NCBI GenBank assembly: GCA_039190275.1
Contig: JBCCYF010000008.1
Span: 1 to 64,000, forward strand
Length of the DNA: 64,000 nucleotides
DNA from: Halovulum sp039190275
Lineage (GTDB): Bacteria > Pseudomonadota > Alphaproteobacteria > Rhodobacterales > Rhodobacteraceae
Direction of reading: 5' to 3'
Of this stretch, positions 33,896 to 42,875 are shown in pieces (positions within the stretch are counted from its first letter, which is position 1; the number at the start of each line of letters is the position of its first letter). The position numbers were made by a program, and so were the translations under genes. The notes under the pieces were generated by a model. It was not told the origin of the DNA, made no database searches, and was given only the letters and a program-made list of their open reading frames with translations.

Positions 33896-35212
33896 CTACT
33901 GCACCCGCTTTTGCAGGATCGTTGACACCGGTGCGATGGACACTTCCTTTGCGCCTGATCCCAGCAGCCAGGATAATATCGTCGTGACGGTTTCCTGACG
34001 GACCCTGCCGACCACGATCACGCTCCCCCCGCGCGAGGCATCAAGGACAGCGCGCTCCAGAGCAAGGGCAATGTTAGCCGAACCCGGCACCTCATCAATG
34101 GTCCGGTAGATCAGCTCACTCGGCACACCCTCCTGGTCAGCGATGATCGGGACGTTGTTCAGCCCGTTCCCGCGGTGCGTCAGCAACCCGTGCCCGGTCT
34201 GCTTGAGTGCCTCAAGCACCGCGCCGGCCATGCGGCGGTTCTGGGGCAGCGGGCTGTCGATGGGATCAATAATTGTGGTGGATCCCGGTACGGAGTTCAG
34301 AATACCGGCCATCAGAGTTTCGATGTCGTCCAGATCCGTATCCCGGTTAACCGCAAGCGCGCCCGTGTCTGGCATGACGGCCACAACCTCGAACCCGTTG
34401 CCGCGATACTGCGAAGACACGTCACCGGCCGCGTCGATGTTGGCGGTCACACCAAAGGTTATGGGCGCGTTCATCGCCGCCAGACCGCCCCGCAGCTCCG
34501 GATTTTCACCGTCGTCAATTAGGACAATGGACATGATGGGGCGGCTGTCGTCACCTTGATAGTCGACGGCGTTATCGAACAGAGCATTGCCGGTCACAAG
34601 CACTTCGGGCACGGCGACCTCGGTGTCAAGCTCGCCACCGCCCACCTCCGGCACGGCTGCGCTTTCCGTATCCAAGGTCGGCGCACCTGCGGCGGGTGGT
34701 GTGGCAACGGCAACCTGCTGCGGCGCGCTTGGTGTCCGATTCGGACTGCTGTCGGACGAGCCGCCGATCCCTGCGCCAGCGCTTTCCACCACGGACGGTG
34801 CAGTCAGGGACGGTCCGTCCGCGGTCGGCGCTTCCTCAGCCGGGGCTGCGGGCGCAGTGGGCGTAGGCGATTCCAATGCCGCCGGGGCCGGTGCGGGCGC
34901 CGCCGCCGGTGCTGCAGCAGGGGCGGGCGCAGGGGCCGGCGCGGGGGCCGGCGCGGGCGCGGGCGCAGGTGTCGTCTCGGCCGTTTCAGTCTGGTTTTCC
35001 GGGGCTGGTGTTGGGGACGGTGCGGTGGCTTCCTCCACCGGCTCCTCAACAGGTGGCGCCTCCGGTTCCGGCGCTTCGACCGCCGTCTCACCGCCCAAGG
35101 CAGCCTGGCGGGCTATAGGTCCATCCGGTATCGGATTGACGACCGCCACAACCGAAAGTGCGGCGGCGCTGACCGCACCGCCAAGAAGTATCCCAAATAG
35201 AAACCGGATCAT
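33896..35212 (-). CDS. divergent polysaccharide deacetylase family protein
   Basis: 438 residues. A membrane anchor or signal segment (FLFGILLGGAVSAAALSVVA) is followed by a long low-complexity Pro/Ala/Glu linker (about 30-210) and then the divergent polysaccharide deacetylase domain: RPIMSIVLIDDGENPELRGG, APITFGVTANIDAA, VVAVMPDTGALAVN, TTIIDPIDSPLPQNRR and GHGLLTHRGNGLNNVP. Probably periplasmic and acting on cell-wall or surface sugars; the activity of this family is poorly known. It sits convergent to the one-carbon operon and divergent from trpG. Confidence 0.88.
   Translation of the reverse strand: MIRFLFGILLGGAVSAAALSVVAVVNPIPDGPIARQAALGGETAVEAPEPEAPPVEEPVEEATAPSPTPAPENQTETAETTPAPAPAPAPAPAPAPAPAAAPAAAPAPAPAALESPTPTAPAAPAEEAPTADGPSLTAPSVVESAGAGIGGSSDSSPNRTPSAPQQVAVATPPAAGAPTLDTESAAVPEVGGGELDTEVAVPEVLVTGNALFDNAVDYQGDDSRPIMSIVLIDDGENPELRGGLAAMNAPITFGVTANIDAAGDVSSQYRGNGFEVVAVMPDTGALAVNRDTDLDDIETLMAGILNSVPGSTTIIDPIDSPLPQNRRMAGAVLEALKQTGHGLLTHRGNGLNNVPIIADQEGVPSELIYRTIDEVPGSANIALALERAVLDASRGGSVIVVGRVRQETVTTILSWLLGSGAKEVSIAPVSTILQKRVQ
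34881..34969. repeat. Ala-Pro coding repeat in the deacetylase linker
   Basis: A GC-rich run of GCC/CCC-type codons encodes about 30 residues of alternating Ala and Pro in the periplasmic linker. It is a typical spacer of envelope proteins and a likely site of length variation by slippage. Confidence 0.8.
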
Positions 35213-35386
35213 GCTCCTGAATCCCTTAGATTATCGTACTCGACCTCAGCCGCCGCAATGCCGCCGCGCGCGCCCCTTTTGACGAGGCTGCCTCTTGACC
35301 ATGCCAGCGCGACCCGCGCATGTATAGCGATCAGCCAGACTATGGGACCAGCGCCGCCCATTTTGCAACACTCCGACGGGATCACT

Positions 35387-35968
35387 ATGCTGCTTTTGAT
35401 CGATAATTACGACAGCTTCACCTACAATTTGGTGCATTACCTCGGAACGCTGGGGGCGCAATCGGTTGTCCGGCGCAATGATGAGCTTGACGTCCAACAG
35501 GCGATGGCACTGCGTCCGTCCGGAATTGTGCTCTCGCCCGGGCCATGTGATCCTGACCGGGCAGGCATCTGTCTGGCCTTGACGCTGGCGGCGGCAGAGG
35601 CGCAGATCCCGCTTTTGGGAGTGTGCCTGGGCCATCAGACCCTGGGCCAGGCGTTCGGCGGAAAGGTCATCCAGCACGCGGAAATCGTACATGGTAAGCC
35701 GGGCACCATCCGGCATGAGGGTTTGGGCGTGTTCGCCGGGCTGCCCAGCCCTTTCGCCGCCACACGCTATCATTCGCTTGTCGTGGACCCCGTTTCGCTG
35801 CCGTCCGAGCTTGAGGTTACAGCGACGCTCGATGACGGCACCATCATGGGACTGCAGCATCGTAGCCTGCCGCTGCACGGTGTTCAGTTTCACCCCGAGT
35901 CCATTGCCTCGGAACATGGTCATGCCATGCTGAAGAACTTTCTCGATCTTGTTCCGGTCCCGGCATGA
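35387..35968 (+). CDS. trpG: anthranilate synthase component II (glutamine amidotransferase)
   Basis: 193 residues of the class I amidotransferase family. Supplies ammonia from glutamine for anthranilate. Seen: LLLIDNYDSFTYNLVHYLG, IVLSPGPCDPDRAGI, LLGVCLGHQTLGQAFGG with the nucleophilic Cys, and GVQFHPESIASEHG with His and Glu. ATG at 35387 fits the family; the open frame upstream is unsupported. trpD follows with an ATGA overlap. trpE, the partner subunit, is not in the window. In some bacteria this protein also serves para-aminobenzoate synthesis. Confidence 0.95.
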   Translation: MLLLIDNYDSFTYNLVHYLGTLGAQSVVRRNDELDVQQAMALRPSGIVLSPGPCDPDRAGICLALTLAAAEAQIPLLGVCLGHQTLGQAFGGKVIQHAEIVHGKPGTIRHEGLGVFAGLPSPFAATRYHSLVVDPVSLPSELEVTATLDDGTIMGLQHRSLPLHGVQFHPESIASEHGHAMLKNFLDLVPVPA

Positions 35969-36987
35969 GCGACGCGATCAAACCGCTGCTTGCTGCCGCA
36001 GCCGATGGTCCGTTGACCCAAACCCAGGCCGAGCAGGCCTTCGGCATCCTGATGGAAGGGGAGGCAACCCCCAGTCAGGTGGGCGGTTTTCTCATGGCGC
36101 TCAGGGTGCGGGGCGAGACGGTAGATGAATATGCCGCAGCTGCGGCCGTTATGCGGGCAAAATGCCTGGCTGTCCGCGCGCCCGAGGGCGCAATAGACAT
36201 CGTCGGCACCGGTGGCGACGGCAAGGGCACGCTGAACATCTCGACGGCCACAGCCTTTGTGGTGTCGGGTGCCGGTGTCACTGTGGCCAAACACGGAAAC
36301 CGGAACCTCAGCTCAAAATCCGGCGCAGCGGATGCGCTGACCCAGATGGGCGTCGACGTGATGGTCGGACCGCCTGTGGTGGAACGCGCGCTGCGCGAGG
36401 TCGGGATCGGCTTTATGATGGCGCCGATGCATCATCCTGCGACCCGCCACGTCATGCCAGCACGTGGAGAACTTGGTTTAAGAACGATATTCAACATATT
36501 GGGCCCACTTACAAATCCGGCTGGTGTCCGAAAGCAGCTTACGGGTGCCTTCAGCATCGATGTCATCCGGCCGATGGCGGAAACCCTGCGCGCCCTGGGG
36601 TCCGACAGGGCCTGGCTGGTACATGGCGCGGATGGAACGGACGAGATATCCATTGCTGGGGTGACGCATGTTGCCGCACTTGAAGCGGACCGCGTTGAGA
36701 TGCGCGAGCTCCACCCTGAGGATGCCGGTCTGCCGGTCCACCCCTTCAATGCGATCCTGGGCGGCACCCCGGCCGAAAACGGCCAAGCCCTGCGCGCGCT
36801 GCTCGCCGGTGAGGCCTCGGCATATCGCGACGCCGTCCTGCTGAACGCGGCCGCCGCCCTTGTGATCGCAGATCGGGCCACAGATCTGCCGGAAGGTGTG
36901 GCACTGGCGGCGGAGAGCATAGACAGTGGCGCCGCCGCGCGCAAAATCGCACACCTGGCCGAGGTCACCTCAGCCAGATCTGTCTGA
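35965..36987 (+). CDS. trpD: anthranilate phosphoribosyltransferase
   Basis: 340 residues. Joins anthranilate and PRPP. Signatures: DIVGTGGDGKGTLNISTATA (PRPP-binding glycine-rich loop), VAKHGNRNLSSKSGAADALT, GIGFMMAPMHHPATRHV, LRTIFNILGPLTNPAG and WLVHGADGTDEISIAG. Overlaps the trpG stop by four bases and is followed by trpC after a 25-base gap, so trpGDC form one operon. Confidence 0.96.
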   Translation: MSDAIKPLLAAAADGPLTQTQAEQAFGILMEGEATPSQVGGFLMALRVRGETVDEYAAAAAVMRAKCLAVRAPEGAIDIVGTGGDGKGTLNISTATAFVVSGAGVTVAKHGNRNLSSKSGAADALTQMGVDVMVGPPVVERALREVGIGFMMAPMHHPATRHVMPARGELGLRTIFNILGPLTNPAGVRKQLTGAFSIDVIRPMAETLRALGSDRAWLVHGADGTDEISIAGVTHVAALEADRVEMRELHPEDAGLPVHPFNAILGGTPAENGQALRALLAGEASAYRDAVLLNAAAALVIADRATDLPEGVALAAESIDSGAAARKIAHLAEVTSARSV

Positions 36988-37012
36988 CCCAATCCGCAAC
37001 AAGAGGCCCAAA

Positions 37013-37825
37013 ATGAGCACCGTGCTGGACCGGATCAAATCATACAAACTGGAGGAGATTGCCGCGGCGAAAGCCTCCCGTCCGATGTCCGCAATCGCCG
37101 CCGAAGCGGCCGCCACCGCGACACCCCGCGGTTTTACGCAGGCACTGCGGCAGAAACTCCGTAGTGGATCCTATGCCCTGATCGCGGAAATCAAGAAAGC
37201 CTCGCCGTCCAAGGGACTTATCCGCGAAGACTTTGACCCCGCGCAGTTGGCGACGGCCTATCGGGCTGGCGGCGCAGCCTGTCTTTCCGTGCTGACCGAT
37301 ACCCCATCGTTTCAGGGTTCGCCCGATGCGCTGCGGGCCGCGCGCGCGGCCGTGGACCTTCCGATTCTACGCAAGGACTTTATGTATGATCCGTATCAGG
37401 TCGCCGAAGCGCGCGCCTGGGGTGCGGACTGCATCCTGATTATCTTGGCATCCGTTACGGACATGCAGGCCGCGGAACTTGAGGCGGCGGCGGCGGAGTA
37501 TGGCCTCGATACGCTGCTTGAAGTGCATGATGCCGATGAACTGGACCGTGCAGTTTCGCTGAAATCCGCGCTTCTGGGGATCAACAACCGCGACTTGAAG
37601 ACCTTTGAAACCCGCCTTGAAACCACCGAGGACCTTGCCACCCGCGTCCCGGAAGACCGGGTTGTGATCTCGGAAAGCGGTCTGTTCACACCGGCAGATC
37701 TTGCCCGTATGGCGACCTGCGGGGTGCGCAGCTTTCTGATCGGTGAGAGCCTGATGCGCCAGCCTGACGTAGCCCAAGCAACACAGGCGTTGCTGAAGGA
37801 TCCGGTGCTGGAGGCAAGCGCGTGA
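37013..37825 (+). CDS. trpC: indole-3-glycerol phosphate synthase
   Basis: 270 residues, TIM barrel, closes the indole ring. Seen: ALIAEIKKASPSKGLIRED (catalytic Lys), AACLSVLTDTPSFQGSPD, LPILRKDFMYDPYQVAEARA, GADCILIILASVTD, TLLEVHDADELDRA, LLGINNRDLKTFE and VVISESGLFTPADLARM. ATG at 37013 has AAGAGG upstream. The stop overlaps the GTG start of moaC (GTGA). The single-domain form, without the TrpF fusion, is normal for alphaproteobacteria. Confidence 0.96.
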   Translation: MSTVLDRIKSYKLEEIAAAKASRPMSAIAAEAAATATPRGFTQALRQKLRSGSYALIAEIKKASPSKGLIREDFDPAQLATAYRAGGAACLSVLTDTPSFQGSPDALRAARAAVDLPILRKDFMYDPYQVAEARAWGADCILIILASVTDMQAAELEAAAAEYGLDTLLEVHDADELDRAVSLKSALLGINNRDLKTFETRLETTEDLATRVPEDRVVISESGLFTPADLARMATCGVRSFLIGESLMRQPDVAQATQALLKDPVLEASA

Positions 37826-38310
37826 CCAAATCCGGCCGATTGACGCATTTTGACGCCGAGGGGCGCGCCCAGATGGTGGATGTGTCGGAAAAGCCGGTCA
37901 CGGCGCGTATTGCCACGGCCGTGTCCGAAGTTCACATGCGCCCCGAGACGCTGGCCTTGATCCGCGATGGCCGTGCCAAGAAAGGCGATGTTCTGGCTGT
38001 TGCCCGCCTTGCCGGAATAATGGCGACCAAGAAAACCCATGACCTGATCCCGTTGTGCCATCCGCTGCAGATCTCGAAAGTGACGGTCGATTTGGATCTG
38101 GCCGAGGATCCGCCCCGTGTCCTGATCCGCGCAACCGTGAAAACAACCGGGCAAACCGGGGTGGAGATGGAGGCGCTGACTGCGGCCAGCACTGCTGCGC
38201 TCACGGTCTATGATATGGTAAAGGCGGTCGATCGCGGCATGGTGATTTCCCAGACCAAGGTCACCTTCAAGGACGGCGGCGCCTCCGGCCGCTACGAGGT
38301 CGACATATGA
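37822..38310 (+). CDS. moaC: cyclic pyranopterin monophosphate synthase
   Basis: 162 residues. Second step of molybdenum cofactor synthesis. Family sequence is intact: LTHFDAEGRAQMVDVSEKPV, GDVLAVARLAGIMATKKTHD, LIPLCHPLQISKVTVDL, TGQTGVEMEALTAASTAALT and VYDMVKAVDRGM. Starts at GTG 37822 overlapping the trpC stop, and overlaps moeA by ATGA. The moa gene within a tryptophan operon is the conserved arrangement in this lineage. Confidence 0.96.
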   Translation: MTKSGRLTHFDAEGRAQMVDVSEKPVTARIATAVSEVHMRPETLALIRDGRAKKGDVLAVARLAGIMATKKTHDLIPLCHPLQISKVTVDLDLAEDPPRVLIRATVKTTGQTGVEMEALTAASTAALTVYDMVKAVDRGMVISQTKVTFKDGGASGRYEVDI

Positions 38311-39479
38311 AATCCGTGGCGGAAGCGCAGCAGCTTCTGCTGGCACCGATCGGCCCGACCGCTTCCGAAGATGTCCCGATATCGCAAGCTCTGGGACGCG
38401 TACTTGCAGAACCGCTGCAGGCAAGGCGGACACAACCGCCCTTCGCGGCTTCGGCTATGGATGGCTATGCCGTCCGACGCGCCGATGCCCTGCCCGGACG
38501 CACCCTTGAGATCATCGGCGAGGCACCGGCAGGTCATGCGTTTGATGGCTCGGTCGGGCCGGGACAGGCTGTTCGCATATTTACCGGCGCACCTGTGCCG
38601 GACGGCGCTGACGACATTCTGATCCAGGAAGATGCGATCCGGACGCAGGGGCGGATTGAGGTTGCCGAAGGCCGCGACACAGCCAGCTATATTCGCCCTG
38701 CGGGACAGGACTTCACGGCAAATATGGCGTTTCCCGATCATGGCCCGCTGCGCCCCAGTGATATCGCCCTGCTTGCCGCGATGGGTCACCGAACACTGCC
38801 AGTGCGGCGCCAACCGACGGTGGCCCTTATTGCAACGGGCGACGAGCTTGTCCTCCCCGGAGAGCCCTGCCGCAGCGACCAGATCGTGAGTTCCAACAGC
38901 TACGGACTGGCCGCACAACTTCAGGCGGCCGGGGCGCAGGCCAGGATACTGCCGATCGCACGCGACACGATTGCCGGCCTGACCGCGGTTCTCGACCTCG
39001 CCCGGGGTGCGGATCTGGTCGTTACCCTTGGCGGGGCGTCGGTCGGGGACCATGATCTTGTGCAGACGGCCGCGCGCGACAGGGGCCTGAAACTGAGCTT
39101 CTACAAAATTGCAATGCGCCCCGGCAAACCGCTGATGGCGGGAACACTGTTCGGCGCACCGATGATCGGCCTCCCCGGCAATCCGGTATCGGCAATGGTA
39201 TGTGGCCACCTGTTTGTGCTGCCCGTCGTGCGCCGGATGCTCGGTCTCGAACCACTGCCACCGGTCCGCCACGCCGCCCTGGCCGCGGCGGTGCCGCCAA
39301 ACGGTCCGCGCGCGCACTACATGCGCGGCAGGACCGAAGGCGACGGTCGCATAACCGCGTTCGAGCGTCAGGACAGCAGCCTGCTCAGCGTGCTTCAGGC
39401 CGCGAGTGTATTGGTTATCCGCCCGCCTCATGCCGCAGCTGCAGCTGCTGGGGATAAAGTGGAGATCATCGATCTGTAA
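38307..39479 (+). CDS. moeA: molybdopterin molybdenumtransferase
   Basis: 390 residues. Inserts molybdate into adenylylated molybdopterin. Seen: PLQARRTQPPFAASAMDGYA, VRIFTGAPVPDGADDILIQE, VALIATGDELVLPGE, DLVVTLGGASVGDHDLV, KIAMRPGKPLMAGTLFG and GLPGNPVSAMVCGHLFVLP. Translationally coupled to moaC by an ATGA overlap. A possible hairpin terminator follows the stop, before lexA. Confidence 0.96.
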   Translation: MKSVAEAQQLLLAPIGPTASEDVPISQALGRVLAEPLQARRTQPPFAASAMDGYAVRRADALPGRTLEIIGEAPAGHAFDGSVGPGQAVRIFTGAPVPDGADDILIQEDAIRTQGRIEVAEGRDTASYIRPAGQDFTANMAFPDHGPLRPSDIALLAAMGHRTLPVRRQPTVALIATGDELVLPGEPCRSDQIVSSNSYGLAAQLQAAGAQARILPIARDTIAGLTAVLDLARGADLVVTLGGASVGDHDLVQTAARDRGLKLSFYKIAMRPGKPLMAGTLFGAPMIGLPGNPVSAMVCGHLFVLPVVRRMLGLEPLPPVRHAALAAAVPPNGPRAHYMRGRTEGDGRITAFERQDSSLLSVLQAASVLVIRPPHAAAAAAGDKVEIIDL

Positions 39480-39480
39480 C

Positions 39481-39500
39481 GCGGCCGGCGCGCCGCTTTT
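39481..39500 (+). terminator. possible terminator after moeA
   Basis: GCGGC-CGGCGC-GCCGC-TTTT directly after the moeA stop: a 5-bp GC stem, 6-base loop and four T residues. Short, but correctly placed to end the trpGDC-moaC-moeA unit before the separately controlled lexA. Confidence 0.35.
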
Positions 39501-39523
39501 GTCGCGAAATGTCTGGTCTTGAT

Positions 39524-39551
39524 TGACACAAAACGTGAACTTTAGTAGAAC
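39524..39551 (+). promoter_or_regulatory. lexA promoter with alphaproteobacterial SOS box
   Basis: TTGACA at 39524-39529 is a perfect -35 box. GAAC-TTTAGTA-GAAC at 39537-39551 is exactly the GAAC-N7-GAAC (GTTC-N7-GTTC on the other strand) LexA box of alphaproteobacteria and covers the position of the -10 element (TAGAAC, 16 bases from the -35). LexA bound here would block its own transcription. A further GAAC pair with 6-base spacing lies just downstream. Confidence 0.8.
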
Positions 39552-39604
39552 TCAAGAGAACGGAACGCCAACAGGGCATGAGAAATGGGCGGAGGAGCAT
39601 CTGA

Positions 39605-40276
39605 ATGCTGACCAAGAAGCAGCTCGATTTGTTGACTTTCATTCACAAGCGTATCCAAAAAGACGGTGTCCCACCGTCATTTGACGAGATGAAAGAGGCG
39701 CTGGATCTGCGGTCAAAGTCCGGTATTCACAGGCTGATCACAGCGCTTGAGGAGCGGGGGTTTCTGCGGCGCCTTGCGCATCGTGCCCGCGCCATTGAGA
39801 TTGTGAAACTTCCCGACAGCATGGGTGGTGCGGCAAATGTAACACCGATCAGCGCAGGGCCACGCCGCACGTCTTCGGCTGATACCGCCGGAGTTACGGA
39901 ATTACCTGTTATGGGACGGATTGCTGCGGGAACGCCCATTGCGGCGATCGAGCAGGTCTCGCACCATGTCGCTGTTCCGGGCGCACTTGTCAGCGGTTCG
40001 GCAAAACACTTCGCACTAGAGGTCAAGGGCGACTCGATGATCAACGCGGGCATCAACAACGGTGATATCGTCGTCATCCGCGAGCAGAGCGAAGCCGAGA
40101 ATGGCGATATTGTTGTCGCCCTGGTCGAAGGGCAGGAAGCCACGCTGAAACGCCTGCGCCGCAAGGGAAGCGCAATTGCGCTTGAGGCAGCCAACCCGGC
40201 ATTTGAAACCAGGCTTTACGGGGCTGATCAGGTTCAGGTCCAGGGCAAGCTGGTGGGGTTGATCCGCAGCTACTAG
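39605..40276 (+). CDS. lexA: LexA repressor
   Basis: 223 residues. SOS repressor and self-cleaving serine protease. N-terminal winged helix: MLTKKQLDLLTFIHKRIQKD, GVPPSFDEMKEALDLRSKSG, IHRLITALEERGFLRRLAHR. Ala-Gly cleavage site in MGRIAAGTPIAA, catalytic Ser in VKGDSMINAGINNGD and catalytic Lys in EATLKRLRR. ATG at 39605. A GAAC-N7-GAAC box over its promoter shows autoregulation. comEC lies downstream in the opposite direction. Confidence 0.96.
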   Translation: MLTKKQLDLLTFIHKRIQKDGVPPSFDEMKEALDLRSKSGIHRLITALEERGFLRRLAHRARAIEIVKLPDSMGGAANVTPISAGPRRTSSADTAGVTELPVMGRIAAGTPIAAIEQVSHHVAVPGALVSGSAKHFALEVKGDSMINAGINNGDIVVIREQSEAENGDIVVALVEGQEATLKRLRRKGSAIALEAANPAFETRLYGADQVQVQGKLVGLIRSY

Positions 40277-40748
40277 GGCCGTACCAGACAATCGGGGCTT
40301 GACGGGTATTTTACGAGTATCTCGGCCCCGCGACCCCACACACCACTGGTCCATTTTCAGTCGATGTGTCGCAGGTTTGGCATCCCCTTATGCGGTCGTG
40401 TTTCGCGCCGCGCCAAAGACATCAATGTCTTCTAAAGCGTTTGACGATATACCTGAAGCATCATGCACCACCTAACGCGTTGAAATCTTTGATTTCAGGC
40501 AACGATAGATGACGCAGGTTTTTCGTGTAACGCTCTAATCCGTTGAAATTATTAGATTCTGGAACTGTTTGGCTGCTCAGACAAGTGTCGAAACACCTTG
40601 TGGCCGCTGTGGCGGGTACGTTAGACAGCCACACGGAACGCAGCGTCTGTGGTCGACACGGTTCAAGCATGTTTACCACCGCGCTGCGCCCCTTTGAGGG
40701 TTTCAAGCATCCATTTTGAGCTGGTCTTCACGGCGGTGCTGGTCACGC
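40277..40748. other. AT-richer gene-free region with palindromic repeat
   Basis: 472 bases between convergent lexA and comEC with no recognised gene. An 81-codon minus-strand ORF (40461-40706) matches nothing and has no support. A 23-base unit at 40478-40500 recurs imperfectly at 40541-40563 (first nine bases CGTTGAAAT identical). The first copy holds the perfect hairpin TGAAATC-TTT-GATTTCA (40481-40497). It may be a small dispersed repeat or a decayed gene. Confidence 0.5.
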
Positions 40749-42797
40749 TCATCTCGCCGCGCGAGTCCAGGGCCGGTCACCCGTGACCTCGGCGGTGGTC
40801 ACGGGTGCCGATAGCTTGCCCTCAAAGAATGCATGCGCCCCGCCCTCGACCAACGCTCCTGCGGTGAGGGCAACACAGTCCCCCGCAGGCCGCTGAGGTG
40901 TCTTCGGCAGGATCAGTATGGTGTTTTTCAGGCAGGCCTGCCCCCGGGCATCCTCTTTGGCGTCCAGGACGACTGTAATTTCTCCACTGGCATCGCGTAC
41001 TTTGAAAACGTCATCTTCGCGCGATACCGCAGGGCGGGACTGCGCCATAGCCTGGTCACCGCTGTCCCCGTCATTTTCAAGCCAGACGCGCGCCGCAAAG
41101 GCGGCGCCGCGCGTCTTGTTCAATACACGCCCCTCCGGCCCCCGCACGCCGATAAGGCGGCCGTCTGGATCAACCAGCACCACCGGGCGATCAGCTATGC
41201 CCCAGCCCAGCACACCGGCCAGCACGACCGGCACACCCAGGCCCCGCGCAGGGCCGCGCATCAGGGCCGTAATCAGTCCGCCAAAGGCGATCACCCCAAG
41301 GACCCAGGGCGGTCCCGACGCCACAGGGATCACCGCACCCTCCAGCGCCGCCGCCTGGTGCGCCACATGCAGAATATGCGCAATCCCCATGTCCATCAGC
41401 CAAAACCCGACCCCCTCCAGCCCAAGGGGCCAGAGCACGATGGCAAGCAATACCGACGGCATCACCAGCAGACCCATTGCCGGTACGGCCAGCACGTTGG
41501 CCAGCAGTCCATATCGGGTCAGCTGATTGAAATGAAACGCCGAAAACGGCGCGGTCGCCAGACCCGCGACCGCCGAGGTCACCAACAATGCGGCAGCCCA
41601 ACGCAGCGCGGGATGCGCCGTTGGCAGATGCCCGTTCTGGCGGGCGCGGGTGATTTCGGCGTAGACCGCAACAAGCGCAATTGTCGCGGCAAACGACATC
41701 TGGAACCCCGCACCCAGCAGGCTGTCCGGCCGCCACAAAAGCACGATTAGCGCGGCGAGCGCGATGGCCCGCAAGGTCAGCGCCGGGCGGTCGCATAGCA
41801 CCGCAATGAAAAGGACCGTCGCCATGATAAAGGCCCGTTGCGTGGCAATGCTGGCCCCCGAGATGGCCAGATAGGCCGCACCGGCAAGAATTGCACCGAC
41901 GGCGGCTATGCGTTTGACCGGATAAACAAGTGCCACGCCCGGCAGCACCACCAACACAAACCTGAGCGTGACAAACACTGCGCCCGTCATCAGGCCCATA
42001 TGCAATCCGGATATGGCAAGCAGATGCGCCAGATTTGACGCACGAAGGTCCACCAGATCCTTCGGATCGATCCCCGAGCGGTCGCCTGTCAGGATCGCGG
42101 CGGCAAAACCGCCGGTTCGGTCCGGCATGCGCGCGCGGATGAAGTCCGAGAGTGTCATGCGCAGCCGCAGGATCAGAGCGCCCTTGGCAGAGCCGGGCGG
42201 CCCCTCAAGCACCACTGGCGTCGCGGTGTAGCCGATAGCGCCCAGCCCCATGAACCAGGCATGGCGACGAAAATCGAAGCCCGTCGGCTCAACAGGTGGT
42301 GGCGGCGGGCCAAGGCGCGCGACCGTCATGATCCGGGCACCAGCGCTCAGCAATCCGTCTTCCGGCGCCCGGCCCAACACGATCCGCACGCGGCGCGGCG
42401 TCTCTGCCGAGACGATCCCCGGCAAATGAACCTGATCAAGCATCAGCCGAAGCTTGTTGGTCGCGGACCGGTCGAACCCGACGATCCGCCCCGCGACGGG
42501 GCCATAATAATCCTCCGACAACACTGGGGCGGCAACCCGGTCGCTCTGTAGTTTGGCAACGCAAAACCCAAACAATACAAAACCGCCGAGCGCCAGAAGT
42601 GCAAATCTGTGAAAGACCAGTGTTGGGATAAGAAGCGCCAGACCGAACACACCGCACACACCGGCGAGCCACAGCGCCGGTTCTGTCGATTGCCCGAAGT
42701 AAACGGCGATTCCCATCCCCAGAAAGACCGGTGCCCAAAGAAGAACCGTATGCCGCTGCGCCTGAACCATCGATCGTACCGCAGCGGTTACGCGCAC
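40749..42797 (-). CDS. comEC: ComEC/Rec2 family DNA-uptake membrane protein
   Basis: 682 residues, polytopic inner-membrane protein that moves single-stranded DNA inward during transformation. N-terminal DUF4131-type part, then the competence domain: FAAAILTGDRSGIDPKDLVD, LRASNLAHLLAISGLHMGLM (family signature), YLAISGASIATQRAFIMATV and LLGAGFQMSFAATIALVA. The C-terminal metallo-beta-lactamase-like region is short and lacks the HxHxDH motif, as is common in alphaproteobacteria. GTG at 42797 has AGGAGG seven bases upstream. Such orphan comEC genes occur widely in Roseobacters, where they also import gene-transfer-agent DNA. Confidence 0.9.
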   Translation of the reverse strand: MRVTAAVRSMVQAQRHTVLLWAPVFLGMGIAVYFGQSTEPALWLAGVCGVFGLALLIPTLVFHRFALLALGGFVLFGFCVAKLQSDRVAAPVLSEDYYGPVAGRIVGFDRSATNKLRLMLDQVHLPGIVSAETPRRVRIVLGRAPEDGLLSAGARIMTVARLGPPPPPVEPTGFDFRRHAWFMGLGAIGYTATPVVLEGPPGSAKGALILRLRMTLSDFIRARMPDRTGGFAAAILTGDRSGIDPKDLVDLRASNLAHLLAISGLHMGLMTGAVFVTLRFVLVVLPGVALVYPVKRIAAVGAILAGAAYLAISGASIATQRAFIMATVLFIAVLCDRPALTLRAIALAALIVLLWRPDSLLGAGFQMSFAATIALVAVYAEITRARQNGHLPTAHPALRWAAALLVTSAVAGLATAPFSAFHFNQLTRYGLLANVLAVPAMGLLVMPSVLLAIVLWPLGLEGVGFWLMDMGIAHILHVAHQAAALEGAVIPVASGPPWVLGVIAFGGLITALMRGPARGLGVPVVLAGVLGWGIADRPVVLVDPDGRLIGVRGPEGRVLNKTRGAAFAARVWLENDGDSGDQAMAQSRPAVSREDDVFKVRDASGEITVVLDAKEDARGQACLKNTILILPKTPQRPAGDCVALTAGALVEGGAHAFFEGKLSAPVTTAEVTGDRPWTRAAR

Positions 42798-42875
42798 ACT
42801 TGTGCCTCCTCGGGCTTATCGCCTACACACTTGGTTCAGTTTTGCCCCGGTGTTGGTTTCCGAAAGGTTAAAGAG

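Noticed and set aside
34556..35282. Long plus-strand ORFs opposite the deacetylase
   Set aside because: They are mirror readings of the Ala-Pro repeat and its flanks; the minus-strand frame has a signal segment and a known domain.
38292..39431. 379-codon minus-strand ORF opposite moeA
   Set aside because: Antisense of an intact moeA; the long open frame follows from high GC content.
40461..40706. 81-codon minus-strand ORF between lexA and comEC
   Set aside because: Its apparent internal protein repeat is explained by the DNA repeat; no ribosome binding site or family match.
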